NCBI RefSeq assembly: GCF_002835995.1
Contig: NZ_PJBZ01000035.1
Coordinates: 1-64,000, forward strand
Direction: 5' to 3'
DNA from: Psychromonas sp. Urea-02u-13
Lineage (GTDB): Bacteria > Pseudomonadota > Gammaproteobacteria > Enterobacterales > Psychromonadaceae
Length of the DNA stretch: 64,000 nt
The number at the start of each line of letters is the position of its first letter. Positions within the stretch are counted from its first letter, which is position 1. Shown one piece after another: positions 8,821-17,818 of this stretch. The position numbers were made by a program, and so were the translations under genes. The notes under the pieces were generated by a model. It was not told the origin of the DNA. It searched no databases and saw only the letters and a program-made list of their open reading frames with translations.

Positions 8821-8920
8821 ATTAGATTCCTTTTTATATTATTTAATTAAGCTTATAGCTGTGATTGTTAATCATAGTTACGTACAAAAAATCACTTTTA
8901 ATTCGTTTATTTACAAAATA
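8821..8920 (-). promoter_or_regulatory. Conserved flagellin leader/promoter block, copy 1
   Basis: About 70 bp here match the region upstream of copy 2 almost base for base, beyond the coding duplication, including a dyad TGATTGTTAATCA (8862-8874) centred 48 bp before the ATG. A TAAA-N15-GTAACTAT on the minus strand is only a weak sigma-28 match, so the exact promoter is unresolved. Confidence 0.5.
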
Positions 8921-9423
8921 AGTGAATGTACGATCTACTTAACTTAGTTTGTTGTCATGGAGGCATGATATTGAGCGTGTAATAGGCGCATGAAAAATGG
9001 CTAAATTTAATAACCTAGCAAGTTCTGTTATCTTCAATTAATTGACTTAACCGCAACGCTGAAAGACGAGCCAGAAATTCAAAATCAGGTTCACCAAGAC
9101 AGCGCTAGCAAAAAAGAGGGGGGATCTTTAACTAGCCTTTAACTGCGGAGAATACCAAGGCGAAGATAAATCTTCACTTCCTAAAAGAGATCACATATTT
9201 AAGCGGATTAATGGTATTAACTGCTTTTGAACTTACAAACTAGCAGAAAATCTATTTAATAGGATTGATAATGCGCGGTCATGACCGCTCAGGTTTCAAC
9301 CTGTTATAAGAACGTTAATACTTTTTACAAAACGCAATCCACCGCCACTTTTATTTAGGCCGTGTTATCTATGCGTAAAACTCAGGGGAAAACAGCGAGC
9401 AGAGTCGCAGGGCTACTGCTATA

Positions 9424-9678
9424 CCCATGTTACCTCAAGATGCTTTGTCAGGCGCTAGCTCGGAACCCAGAGCAAGGCGAAACATGAGGTAATGGTTATT
9501 CCCTTTTCGATTGTTACAACGTAGGGCTGGTTTTCGAGCTGGAGCCCCGTAGGGCAAGGCAACTTACACCAATCTACGTCGTTATAAAATTTCTATGTAG
9601 AACAACTATAATTCAATTTTATGCCTAGTAGCTCAGCACAATTTGCCTTGCTGACTTTGCATCTTGAAGTATCATGGG
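9424..9678. mobile_element. 255-bp MITE-like palindromic element with target duplication
   Basis: The ends are imperfect inverted repeats of 20 bp (CCCATGTTACCTCAAGATGC at 9424-9443 against the complement of 9659-9678, 18 of 20 matching). TATA flanks both sides (9420-9423 and 9679-9682). Removing the element and one TATA restores good alignment with the paralogous spacer near 7785-7800, which is the empty site. There is no coding capacity. The interior AATGGTTATTCCCTT core is shared with the element at 10942-11108. Confidence 0.75.
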
Positions 9679-9747
9679 TATATACATCTTTGTACATTTC
9701 TGAAAACGCTAACGTATTGAAAATCTGTTTTAGTACATGCTATTGAA

Positions 9748-9783
9748 GCGTTATTGACAGTCAAATATCACTGTCAATGACGC
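9748..9783 (-). terminator. Stem-loop after flagellin copy 2
   Basis: GCGTTATTGACAGT (9748-9761) pairs with ACTGTCAATGACGC (9770-9783), with one G-T wobble and an 8-nt loop. It starts 19 bp past the flagellin stop, so termination or mRNA stabilisation is likely, although there is no T-run. Confidence 0.55.
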
Positions 9784-9801
9784 TAACGTTAATACCAATC
9801 T

Positions 9802-10665
9802 TTATAATAAAGACATCGCTAATTGCGGTACCATTTTAGTTTGTTGTAAAATCTGAGCACCCGATTGCATTAGCATCTGATTTTTTGACATTGATGAAGA
9901 TTCTGCAGCCATGTCAGTATCCATGATGCGTGATTTAGCCGCTGAAGAGTTTTCAATCATGTTACCTAAGTTAGCAACAGTATGGTCTAGACGATTGATG
10001 TTCGCACCTAAAGCCGATCGTGCAGCACCAATTTGATCAATAAATGAACCACCACCACCCGCACTTAACAAATCCATTGCTGTCTTTGCACCACCGGCTG
10101 TAGAAATATCACCTAACCCCTTAGCGCCTGCAGCACCTATCGCAGTAGCAATCGCTTTAACTTCCGCGTCTACTTTAACAGTTAATAGTTCCGCAGATGA
10201 TGCGCCTACTTGGTAAGTAACCGCAGCTGCGCCAAATGCGCCCGTTGCACCCAGTAATTTTTGACCACCGAAACTAGTGTTCTCACTAATACTAACAAGC
10301 TCCTCGTTCAATGAGGTAAATTCAGCTTGCATCGCGGTGCGATCTTCTGCTGATGCTGTGCCGTTGTTTGCTTGTGTTGCTAGATCGTTCATGCGATAAG
10401 CGATGTTAGTCATCTCATCCATCGCGCCTTCTGCCGTTTGCATTTGTGATGAAGCATCACCCGCATTGCGCATTGCTACGTTCATACCACGCGTTTGCGC
10501 TTCTAAACGGTTAGAAATTTGCAGTCCTGCAGCATCATCTGATGCGGAGTTGATACGAAAACCGGTAGATAAACGCTCCATTGACTGCATAAGCGCGCCT
10601 TGGGTCTTGTTAATGGTGTTTTGACCGACAAGATTAGCGCTGTTAGTTTGAATTGATAACGACAT
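9802..10665 (-). CDS. lafA: Lateral flagellin, copy 2
   Basis: A 287-aa flagellin and tandem paralogue of the 7972-8820 gene. The D0/D1 ends are identical to copy 1, while the central segment (about residues 108-205, including [20 protein letters not shown]) differs. That pattern points to duplication followed by homogenisation of the conserved ends. Two tandem lateral flagellins (lafA1, lafA2) are also known in Aeromonas. It has the same AAGGA ribosome-binding site and upstream block as copy 1. It heads the minus-strand lateral cluster. Confidence 0.95.
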   Translation of the reverse strand: MSLSIQTNSANLVGQNTINKTQGALMQSMERLSTGFRINSASDDAAGLQISNRLEAQTRGMNVAMRNAGDASSQMQTAEGAMDEMTNIAYRMNDLATQANNGTASAEDRTAMQAEFTSLNEELVSISENTSFGGQKLLGATGAFGAAAVTYQVGASSAELLTVKVDAEVKAIATAIGAAGAKGLGDISTAGGAKTAMDLLSAGGGGSFIDQIGAARSALGANINRLDHTVANLGNMIENSSAAKSRIMDTDMAAESSSMSKNQMLMQSGAQILQQTKMVPQLAMSLL

Positions 10666-10770
10666 ATTAGATTCCTTTTTATACGACTTAATTAAGCTTT
10701 AAGCTTATATCTGTGATTGTTAATCATAGTTACGTACAAAAAATCACTTTTAATTCGTTTTTTACAAAAC
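10666..10770 (-). promoter_or_regulatory. Conserved flagellin leader/promoter block, copy 2
   Basis: This is the same block as upstream of copy 1, with the dyad TGATTGTTAATCA at 10714-10726 and the following GTACGTAACTATG-type sequence on the minus strand. Retention outside the gene suggests a shared promoter and leader recognised by the lateral sigma factor or a lateral regulator. Confidence 0.5.
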
Positions 10771-10941
10771 ACTTTACCAAAGTCGCACATTTAGCTTCGA
10801 TTGTTATGATTAGATCATGAGAAAATAGCTGAATTTAAGAGTCTAATTGGGTATTTATTTCTATGAAAATGCACGCATGAAAGGGAAGTAGGGTTCATTA
10901 AAGTATTCGTGTAGGTATTTTCCTATTGCACAGAGTCATTT

Positions 10942-11108
10942 GTAATACCAAACCCATTAAATTTGTGATCTTGCATTGCGCAGGGTAAATGAATTAGATC
11001 AAGGCGTGAATTGCAATGAATGGTTATTCCCTTGATAATATTTACAACGCAGAGATAGTTCATTTAAATCAGCAAGGCTGAGCACTTATTAAATGCGATT
11101 GGTATAAC
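10942..11108. repeat. 167-bp palindromic repeat of the ATACCAA type
   Basis: The ends are imperfect inverted repeats (GTAATACCAAACCCATTAAA against the complement of TTAAATGCGATTGGTATAAC). The interior has the same AATGGTTATTCCCTT and TTACAACG core as the 9424-9678 element. It ends 4 bp before the stop codon of the next gene (11113), so it may double as that gene's terminator. The bases between 10771 and 10941 hold nothing I recognise. Confidence 0.65.
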
Positions 11109-11112
11109 ACTA

Positions 11113-13326
11113 CTAATCAGCACTTTTTTTCTGGTATTGCACCAGTTGATTATGGCCATTTTGCTGTGCTTTATAGAGCGCATTATCGGCGCGGCGCACC
11201 AACTCTTCCGCGGTATATTTATTATTATATTTAAGCGTTGCACTACCCACACTAACGGTTAATACATTGGCACAGAAAGAATCCGTATGTTGCAAGGCCC
11301 ACTGTTTTAACAGATAGAAAAGCTCGGCAACGATGGTTTCAACGCCCTCTTCATCAGTCTCAGGTAAGATTAAGACAAATTCTTCACCATCATAACGAGC
11401 CAGTAAATCAGCAGGTCTTTTAATGGTGACTTGTAAGCGTCGAGAAAACTCAATCAAGCAACTATCACCCGCTAACCGCCCATACTGCTCATTAAAACTT
11501 TTAAAGTGGTCAATATCAAACATCACCACCGAAAGTGGTAACTTTGAACGATTGGCTCTTGCCCATTCTTTATCTAACTGTTCTAAAAAATAATGACGAT
11601 TTGGTAATCCAGTTAAGAAATCACGCATTGCTAATTCTTCGAGTTTATTTTGCATATCTTGCAGTTTAATATTGCTTTTCTTGAGCACTTGATTACGGAA
11701 AATAAGTAATAGAAACAAGACCAAAATGGCAATAAGCATTATCCAAATCCAATCTGTGTCCGGTTGTGTTTCATACACTAAAGGTAACCAACGATTAACA
11801 ATTTCTTCATGTTGTTGCACAGAGATAGTGGCGATTACTTTGTTAAAAATACCCACCAAGGCAGGGTCAGTTAACGAGGTAGCCAAAGATAAGGTATGTT
11901 GATAATCAATTTTTTCGACAATTTTTAATTCAGGATGCGTATTTTGAATATGTTTCGCCATCACTGGCAGTGAATCAATAAAGGCATATATCTCGCCACT
12001 TTTTACCGCCATCAATCCCGCTTCAGCAGAGGTATACTCTCTTAAATCCCCCTGTGGATAATTTCTATCAAACTCGTATTTATAGGAATACTCTTTAACA
12101 ATACCGATCGGTCTATGTAACACTTGTTCCAATTTATGAATCAAACGCTCTTTTTTAGTCACTAATACTAATGGAAAACGTAAGTAGGGATAAGTAAACG
12201 CTAAAAATTTCTCACGCTCATCGGTACGACTCGCAATAGGAATAAAATCACACAAACCTTGCTTCATGTAACGTAATGTTTGTGACCAACTTTCAGTGCT
12301 GACCAGCTTAATGGGTGTTGATAAACGCTGCTTAAATAAACGTAAAAAATCCGAACCCATGCCCGAATAAACGCCATTAACAATACCCTCAATGGGCAGC
12401 CAATCAGGGTCAACACACATATTGAGTTTTTGCTTCGACTTTAAATAGATGCGCTCGCTTTCTGTGAATACAGGCATCGTTTGCTGAAAACTATTATCTA
12501 CAAATTTGTTTTTTTTCTGCTCTATCAAAGACCACTGTTGTTGTAACCGAGAGAGCTCATCATTACTTATTTTTTGTAAACCTTTGTTTAAAATATCGCG
12601 TAATACTGGGTTACTTTTATTGAGGCCCATATATTGTGGCAGGTGATTAAAAACGGTGTTTTCAAATAGAGGCGCATTGGTTACACCAGTAATAAAGTAG
12701 CGTTGCACGTAAAAATTAATCACGGCATAGGAATCTAAAACGGCATCGACGTTGCCCAGTACCAACTGCTCAACAGACTCTTCAGTACTGTTAGTTAATA
12801 ATAAATTTATATCAGGAAAGTAAGTGCGCATTAACTCCTCATAAAAGAAACCACGTACTACGGCGACATTTTTATGCTTTAAATAGTTAAAATCTAAATA
12901 GTGTGCGGTTTCATCTAACGTTAATAAACCATCAATGGCTTTAAGCGGGTTATATTGAGTGAAAATGGCATATTTCTCTCGTTCTGCTGTTCTTTTCATA
13001 TTGGTGATCACATCAATCTCACCATTTTTCAAAATGTTAAGATAATCATTCCAGTGATAACCAACAACAAACTCTATTTCTAAACCGACATTTTTTGCTG
13101 CTAATCGCACTAAATCATTGGAATAACCTTTTATCTCATTATTTTCAATAAAATTAAAAGGACGCCATGCTTTCTCAGCATGCACTTTAATAATCGGATT
13201 GGTTTTTATATAGCTGACTTCAGCATCGGTGAGATTAGTCCCAGCAGCTTGTACATTTAAACTCAACAGTGAGCACAGAAATAAAAGCCAGAGTTTACAT
13301 AAAATTGAAAAATTTGGGGGAGTCAT
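11113..13326 (-). CDS. Membrane diguanylate cyclase-like protein with two periplasmic SBP_bac_3 domains
   Basis: 737 aa. A signal peptide or first helix (about 1-27) is followed by two tandem family-3 solute-binding domains (about 35-275 and 295-520; LTDAEVSYIKTNPIIKVHA marks the first and LKSKQKLNMCVDPDWLPIEG the second), one membrane helix (about 530-550, WIWIMLIAILVLFLLLIF), a short coiled coil, and a C-terminal GGDEF domain starting near RDFLTGLPNRHYF. The active-site loop reads YDGEEF rather than GGEEF, so the first Gly is replaced by Asp, which may lower or abolish c-di-GMP synthesis. The protein probably senses small periplasmic ligands such as amino acids. Lying beside the lateral flagellar cluster, it could tune motility, but that link is inference. 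Confidence 0.85.
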   Translation of the reverse strand: MTPPNFSILCKLWLLFLCSLLSLNVQAAGTNLTDAEVSYIKTNPIIKVHAEKAWRPFNFIENNEIKGYSNDLVRLAAKNVGLEIEFVVGYHWNDYLNILKNGEIDVITNMKRTAEREKYAIFTQYNPLKAIDGLLTLDETAHYLDFNYLKHKNVAVVRGFFYEELMRTYFPDINLLLTNSTEESVEQLVLGNVDAVLDSYAVINFYVQRYFITGVTNAPLFENTVFNHLPQYMGLNKSNPVLRDILNKGLQKISNDELSRLQQQWSLIEQKKNKFVDNSFQQTMPVFTESERIYLKSKQKLNMCVDPDWLPIEGIVNGVYSGMGSDFLRLFKQRLSTPIKLVSTESWSQTLRYMKQGLCDFIPIASRTDEREKFLAFTYPYLRFPLVLVTKKERLIHKLEQVLHRPIGIVKEYSYKYEFDRNYPQGDLREYTSAEAGLMAVKSGEIYAFIDSLPVMAKHIQNTHPELKIVEKIDYQHTLSLATSLTDPALVGIFNKVIATISVQQHEEIVNRWLPLVYETQPDTDWIWIMLIAILVLFLLLIFRNQVLKKSNIKLQDMQNKLEELAMRDFLTGLPNRHYFLEQLDKEWARANRSKLPLSVVMFDIDHFKSFNEQYGRLAGDSCLIEFSRRLQVTIKRPADLLARYDGEEFVLILPETDEEGVETIVAELFYLLKQWALQHTDSFCANVLTVSVGSATLKYNNKYTAEELVRRADNALYKAQQNGHNQLVQYQKKSAD

Positions 13327-13439
13327 GAGGGGTTAACCCTTTCTCGTCAGAATTTAGTAATATGATAAATATTTTATCAAAAAAATGACGATAAAGAGTA
13401 TTAAGCAGTATTTTTTGTGAACAAAAGGAGGTAAATATT

Positions 13440-13475
13440 AACTAAGATGCTTTTCTAGCGAGAAACACCTTAGTT
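13440..13475 (-). terminator. Stem-loop after the pitrilysin-type gene
   Basis: AACTAAG (13440-13446) pairs with CTTAGTT (13469-13475), with an inner TTTCT/AGAAA stem, beginning 9 bp beyond the minus-strand stop at 13484. This is a likely terminator without a strong T-run. Confidence 0.5.
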
Positions 13476-13483
13476 ACTTACTT

Positions 13484-16339
13484 TTACTTCTCGAGTTTAT
13501 CGATATTATCAATCACTAACTGCTTTTTTAGGGTTAACACAGGTGACTTAATAAATTTCTGACCTTGCACTTGTACCAGAATAAGCTGTCTACTTTTATC
13601 AGAAGCTAACACATCATTATAAAACGCCAGTACCTCTTTTAAAGACACTGATTTTAATGCTTTGATGTAATTAGCTTTATGATTTATATCTTCTCTCAGT
13701 GTTAACCAGTCATTAGTTAAATAACTAAATTCACCCGTAAGCGATGTTGGTTTAGCCGTATAATTCGCAACATGTGCCGCTTTTATCTTTTCAAAATCAA
13801 CGTCTGTTGTTGCGCCTAGTTTAGTTTGAAAGTCAGCTAAGAAGTGATTAAAACGCGCATAAAGCTCAGTGTTACTCGCAGACGGGCTTTGTGTAAACAG
13901 TCCAAAAGCCACTTGTTCGTTAACACTAAACGAAGCCGTAAAAGGAGAATAAGAGAGTTGCTCCTGAGTACGAATTTGGTCGTAAAAAGCAGGTTGTACT
14001 AACTTGTTTAATAACTCAGACGTTGCCGATGCTTTATCTCCTTCTAAGTTAGTCAGGTGCACCATAACTAACGCATCATCCTGCATCTCTGATGTGAGAG
14101 CATAGTTTAATGCGCCCTGCTCAAGGTCTGCCTGCAAACGTTTAATGCTATAAAAGTCATTCACTTGCACTGCAACTTTTTGAGTTAACTGTTTATCAAG
14201 TGTTAATACTTGTTGCTCGCTAAGATTACCTAATGCCAGTAAACGTAATGTTGATTCACTGAAGAGTTTCTCTTTAAACTGTTGAATATCTTTTAGTGTT
14301 AATTGTTCAATTTCACTCAATAGTGTTTTATCTTCCCAGGCAGGTTGACGAACCAATTGTCTAAAACCACCAAAGGCGAGATCCATTGCTTTAACTTTAC
14401 CTTTGTTATTCAAGCGACGTTGTAACTCTTGTTTTGCTAGCGAAAGTGACTGCTCACTAAATTGTGCTTGTTTGATATGATCCACAACCGTCAATAACAA
14501 CTTATCCTGCTTATCACTATAACCTGATGTGCTCACTAGCAAGCCGTTCGCATTACTCAGAGAAAAACTCAGGCCAGCTTCTTGTGTGACAAAATTAAGC
14601 TCTGAAAACTGCTTTTGAAGCATCGCTAAAAATAGATTCATTGTGACTCTATTTTTAGCACTTTGATCGGCAATATCGCTATTTAATTGTAATTTTAAAC
14701 TCGCTTTAGGCTCTGCAAGTTCAGCACTTTGTGCAAACCAAACAGAATGACCCGCTTCTTTGATAAGTTGCGTCGCTTCACCAACATGCTCTTTTTTTAC
14801 CAATGATAGATTTTCAGGTAACCAAATATTATTACTTGGTAACACTAATTCAATGGACTTGGCATTTTCTAGCCATTTTACCTGCTCTATCTCTTTTACT
14901 TTTTCACGTGCATATTCACCTTGGTAATAAGGAATATCAGTGCCATCTTTTGCCTCTGGTGCCAGCAAAAATTGGCGACTATTAGCAGGTGTTAAGTAGG
15001 TTAATAGTTGCTCAATAAACTTGGCGTTAAAGGCATCTAAGCGATATGGAAAATAAAGGATATCTTTGACTGGATAGAGTTGCATATTAGCGGACAAGCC
15101 CATCACATAATTAAAACCAGAGCTTTTAGTTAAGAATTTGAAACGTGTTTCTAAGCTTTTTTTCTGCTCGTTAAATTGTGTTTCGTTAATGCCTTTTTCT
15201 TTGATCAATTCAACAAAAGCAAATAACGTGCTCATTATTTGCTTTTGTGCATCAAGGCCTTTATTGGTGAGTTTAAACTGTAAGGTAAAACGCGAGTAAA
15301 GATCACTGTGTGGCGCGTAAAACCCCGCCATGACCGAGTCTACTAACCCAGCTTTGATCAATGTGTCTGATAAACCACCTTGGTGGTCTGAGCCTAATAA
15401 ACGACTAATATAAGCACCCGGTTGATACATATATTCGTCTTTAACACTCGGCACTAAAAAGTTAACTTGTAATAACTTAATGTCTGCCGTGGGTTTCATT
15501 TCAACTTTAATCGCTAACTCATTTTCAGTTAACATTGGCTCAAGAATAATCGCTTTCTTCACTTTCTTATTCGGGATTTGTGTTAAATAAGTGCTCGCAA
15601 CTTTGCCTAATGCTTCAATTGAACGTGGGCTGGTTAACGCCACTTTCATCGTATTGGCAGAATAATTTTCATTAAAGAAACTGATTAATTCATCCTGTAA
15701 CTTGCTGTTATCTTTATCAACAAGCGTGCTTAAATCGCCAGTACTAAAGCGCGCCATTGGGTAGGCAGGATTAAGCGTATAACGTTGTAAGGCATACAAT
15801 TTACGCATGTCATTATCGTAATACGTTTTATGTTCAGCGTTAACCGTATGGCGTTCTTTTTCTGCATACTTTTCATCAAGCAACGGCGCACGCATCACAT
15901 CACCTAAACGGTCTAATGCTTCATCGAAGGCTTTATCATTGACTTCAAAGCCGTAAACAGTGCTCTCTTGAGAAGTATACGCATTGGTATAACCGCCATT
16001 TTGGCTCATGAATTTACTGTATTCATTAATCGTTGGGTAACGCTCAGAGCCTAAAAACAGCATATGCTCTAAATAGTGAGCCAACCCTAATTGGCTATCG
16101 GGGTTATGCATACTCCCCACCGGTACGGCTAATGATACGGCGCTATTTTCTAAATCTGGATCCGATACTAATAAAACCTCTAAGTCGTTACTTAAGGTAA
16201 TGAGCTGATACGCGCGCTTATCATTGGGGCTTTGTTTAACAATCGTTTCACTGACTTTAAAAGCAGGAAGTTCAGCTGCACTTGCAAAAGGGGTCATAAG
16301 TATTCCTACAGATAAAGTGGCTAAAATAATTCGTAACAT
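13484..16339 (-). CDS. ptrA: Periplasmic M16 zinc protease, pitrilysin (protease III)-like
   Basis: About 951 aa from the ATG at 16339, the same size as E. coli protease III (962 aa). I prefer this start because it gives a clean signal peptide (MLRIILATLSVGILM, cleaved after ASA) with a GAGAG site 9 nt upstream; an in-frame GTG at 16375 would add 12 residues. The zinc motif HYLEH is followed by MLFLGSERYP, with the distal Glu in the RHTVNAEHK region. The four-domain M16 layout is complete, and the C-terminal YDQIRTQEQLSYSPF matches the family's QLRTEEQLGY substrate-binding block. It should degrade small peptides in the periplasm. Whether it is the strict ptrA orthologue is not certain. Confidence 0.85.
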   Translation of the reverse strand: MLRIILATLSVGILMTPFASAAELPAFKVSETIVKQSPNDKRAYQLITLSNDLEVLLVSDPDLENSAVSLAVPVGSMHNPDSQLGLAHYLEHMLFLGSERYPTINEYSKFMSQNGGYTNAYTSQESTVYGFEVNDKAFDEALDRLGDVMRAPLLDEKYAEKERHTVNAEHKTYYDNDMRKLYALQRYTLNPAYPMARFSTGDLSTLVDKDNSKLQDELISFFNENYSANTMKVALTSPRSIEALGKVASTYLTQIPNKKVKKAIILEPMLTENELAIKVEMKPTADIKLLQVNFLVPSVKDEYMYQPGAYISRLLGSDHQGGLSDTLIKAGLVDSVMAGFYAPHSDLYSRFTLQFKLTNKGLDAQKQIMSTLFAFVELIKEKGINETQFNEQKKSLETRFKFLTKSSGFNYVMGLSANMQLYPVKDILYFPYRLDAFNAKFIEQLLTYLTPANSRQFLLAPEAKDGTDIPYYQGEYAREKVKEIEQVKWLENAKSIELVLPSNNIWLPENLSLVKKEHVGEATQLIKEAGHSVWFAQSAELAEPKASLKLQLNSDIADQSAKNRVTMNLFLAMLQKQFSELNFVTQEAGLSFSLSNANGLLVSTSGYSDKQDKLLLTVVDHIKQAQFSEQSLSLAKQELQRRLNNKGKVKAMDLAFGGFRQLVRQPAWEDKTLLSEIEQLTLKDIQQFKEKLFSESTLRLLALGNLSEQQVLTLDKQLTQKVAVQVNDFYSIKRLQADLEQGALNYALTSEMQDDALVMVHLTNLEGDKASATSELLNKLVQPAFYDQIRTQEQLSYSPFTASFSVNEQVAFGLFTQSPSASNTELYARFNHFLADFQTKLGATTDVDFEKIKAAHVANYTAKPTSLTGEFSYLTNDWLTLREDINHKANYIKALKSVSLKEVLAFYNDVLASDKSRQLILVQVQGQKFIKSPVLTLKKQLVIDNIDKLEK

Positions 16340-16409
16340 GGAAAAGGCTCTCATTCGATAAATAGAAGTATGCACTAGGTAGGTATAGACAGCCTACCGG
16401 TGGAAAAGT

Positions 16410-16847
16410 TTACACCTGTAACCAAAAAGTGGTTGGTCCATCGTTGGTTGAGCTCACTTGCATGTCGGCACCAAAAATACCGTTTTCAACAAGCATGTCT
16501 TGGTCGCGACATTGTTGACTAAAACGTTGATATAAGCGTTCTGCTTCAACAGGTTCGGCGCTATTAGAGAAACCAGGTCGGTTACCTTTTTTTGTTTCTG
16601 CCGCTAAGGTGAATTGTGAGATAACTAATAAGTCCCCTGCTGCTTGTTGCACGTTTAGATTCATCTTATCGTTTTCATCGGCAAAAACGCGATACGCCAA
16701 CACCTTTTCTGCTAAGCGTTTGCAGGTTTTATCATCATCGCCTTTTTCAACCGCTAACAAGACTAATAAACCGCTTTTTATTTGCCCAACAACTTTCTCT
16801 TCTACTTGCACATTTGCATGTGTCACACGCTGAATAAGTGCAATCAT
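16410..16847 (-). CDS. dtd: D-aminoacyl-tRNA deacylase
   Basis: 145 aa, the usual length of Dtd. The enzyme hydrolyses D-aminoacyl-tRNAs in the cytosol, preventing D-amino-acid misuse. Conserved motifs are visible: [13 protein letters not shown] at the start, [22 protein letters not shown] (SQFTL active-site block) and the C-terminal [11 protein letters not shown] (Gly-cisPro motif). It overlaps the end of yihY by ATGA, so the two are translationally coupled, an arrangement common in gammaproteobacteria. Confidence 0.96.
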   Translation of the reverse strand: MIALIQRVTHANVQVEEKVVGQIKSGLLVLLAVEKGDDDKTCKRLAEKVLAYRVFADENDKMNLNVQQAAGDLLVISQFTLAAETKKGNRPGFSNSAEPVEAERLYQRFSQQCRDQDMLVENGIFGADMQVSSTNDGPTTFWLQV

Positions 16848-17710
16848 AGGTTGTCCTTTTTCGCTTTATGCGCCGTTAAATATTCTTCTAATGTGGCCGT
16901 TACTTCTGCACCAAAAAGAACAATCAACCAGTTAAAATAGATCCATACAAACAAGATTGGAATCACCGCTAATGCGCCGTAAATCACTTGTTGAGAGGGG
17001 AAATTAGTAATGTATAAACTAAATAGATCCGTACCAAAGGTCAGTAATACAGAAGCGACTAAGCCACCGACAATGGAATAGCGAAAACTAACACGTTGAT
17101 GTGGCACTAGCGTATAAACACCAGCAAAGGCGAGCCATGCAATAATAAAAGGCATAAAACTTAATAACTGCTGACCGATAGAAAGGAAACCTTGGTTTTG
17201 CACCGTTGAAAAAAGGTAAGAGCTAAGCGCAATACTACTGCCCAAGATAATCGGACCAAGACTTAAAATAGTCCAATAAATGGTAAAGGCCTGCACAATA
17301 GAACGTTTGCTGGTACAGCGCCAAATACGGTTAATGGTTTGGTCAATGGTTGAGATAAGTAACAAGGCAATCACAACCAGAGAAGCAATACCCATCATGC
17401 TCATCTTCTTGGTATTTTCAATAAACCCGCCAACATGATCTTTAATCGCATCACCTGACGTAGGCACGAAGTTATTATAGATAAGGTCTTCCATCACTTT
17501 ATTAAGCTCTGAAAACATCGGGAAAGCAGATAGCATATAAAAAATGACAGCAAGAAAAGGGACGATTGATAACAAGGTCACATAGGCTAAATGCCCTGCT
17601 GGCACTTTAATATTATCTTCCTGGCAACGTCGCCAAACAAATAATAAATAACCATAACTTAATTTAGCTTTATCAATTAAAAGCGTTTTATCGAATTGCA
17701 AAATAATCAT
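16844..17710 (-). CDS. yihY: YihY/BrkB-family inner-membrane protein
   Basis: 288 aa with about six membrane helices. The family block [21 protein letters not shown] lies near residues 36-56, with later helices near [27 protein letters not shown] and [26 protein letters not shown]. The protein was once annotated as ribonuclease BN, but that activity belongs to another gene; the true role is unknown. It precedes dtd with a 4-bp overlap, the conserved yihY-dtd pair. Confidence 0.92.
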   Translation of the reverse strand: MIILQFDKTLLIDKAKLSYGYLLFVWRRCQEDNIKVPAGHLAYVTLLSIVPFLAVIFYMLSAFPMFSELNKVMEDLIYNNFVPTSGDAIKDHVGGFIENTKKMSMMGIASLVVIALLLISTIDQTINRIWRCTSKRSIVQAFTIYWTILSLGPIILGSSIALSSYLFSTVQNQGFLSIGQQLLSFMPFIIAWLAFAGVYTLVPHQRVSFRYSIVGGLVASVLLTFGTDLFSLYITNFPSQQVIYGALAVIPILFVWIYFNWLIVLFGAEVTATLEEYLTAHKAKKDNL

Positions 17711-17769
17711 CCTTGATAGGTGGACAGCTTAAGGGTGTATTACTATAACGCTAAATTATAGATAAAAAA

Positions 17770-17793
17770 AAGGCCTTACCGAAGTAAGACCTT
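17770..17793 (-). terminator. Rho-independent terminator of typA
   Basis: On the minus strand a 10-bp stem (AAGGTCTTAC paired with GTAAGGCCTT, one mismatch) closes a TTCG tetraloop and is followed by seven T residues. It begins 26 bp after the typA stop. Confidence 0.9.
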
Positions 17794-17818
17794 ATTATTC
17801 ATCTGAAACTTAAAAATA

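Larger units (their letters stand above)
8921..9801. other. Spacer between the two flagellins
   Basis: About 880 bp without a gene. The right part (9301-9801) is the paralogue of the spacer below copy 1, interrupted by a 255-bp palindromic element (9424-9678) and ending in a hairpin beside the copy 2 stop. The part from 8921 to 9300 resembles, loosely, the sequence upstream of copy 2 and otherwise holds nothing I recognise. Confidence 0.7.

Noticed and set aside
8821-8920. Clear sigma-28 promoter before the flagellin genes
   Set aside because: The best match (TAAA-N15-GTAACTAT) agrees with only three of eight bases at the -10 element, so I list the conserved block but not a defined promoter.
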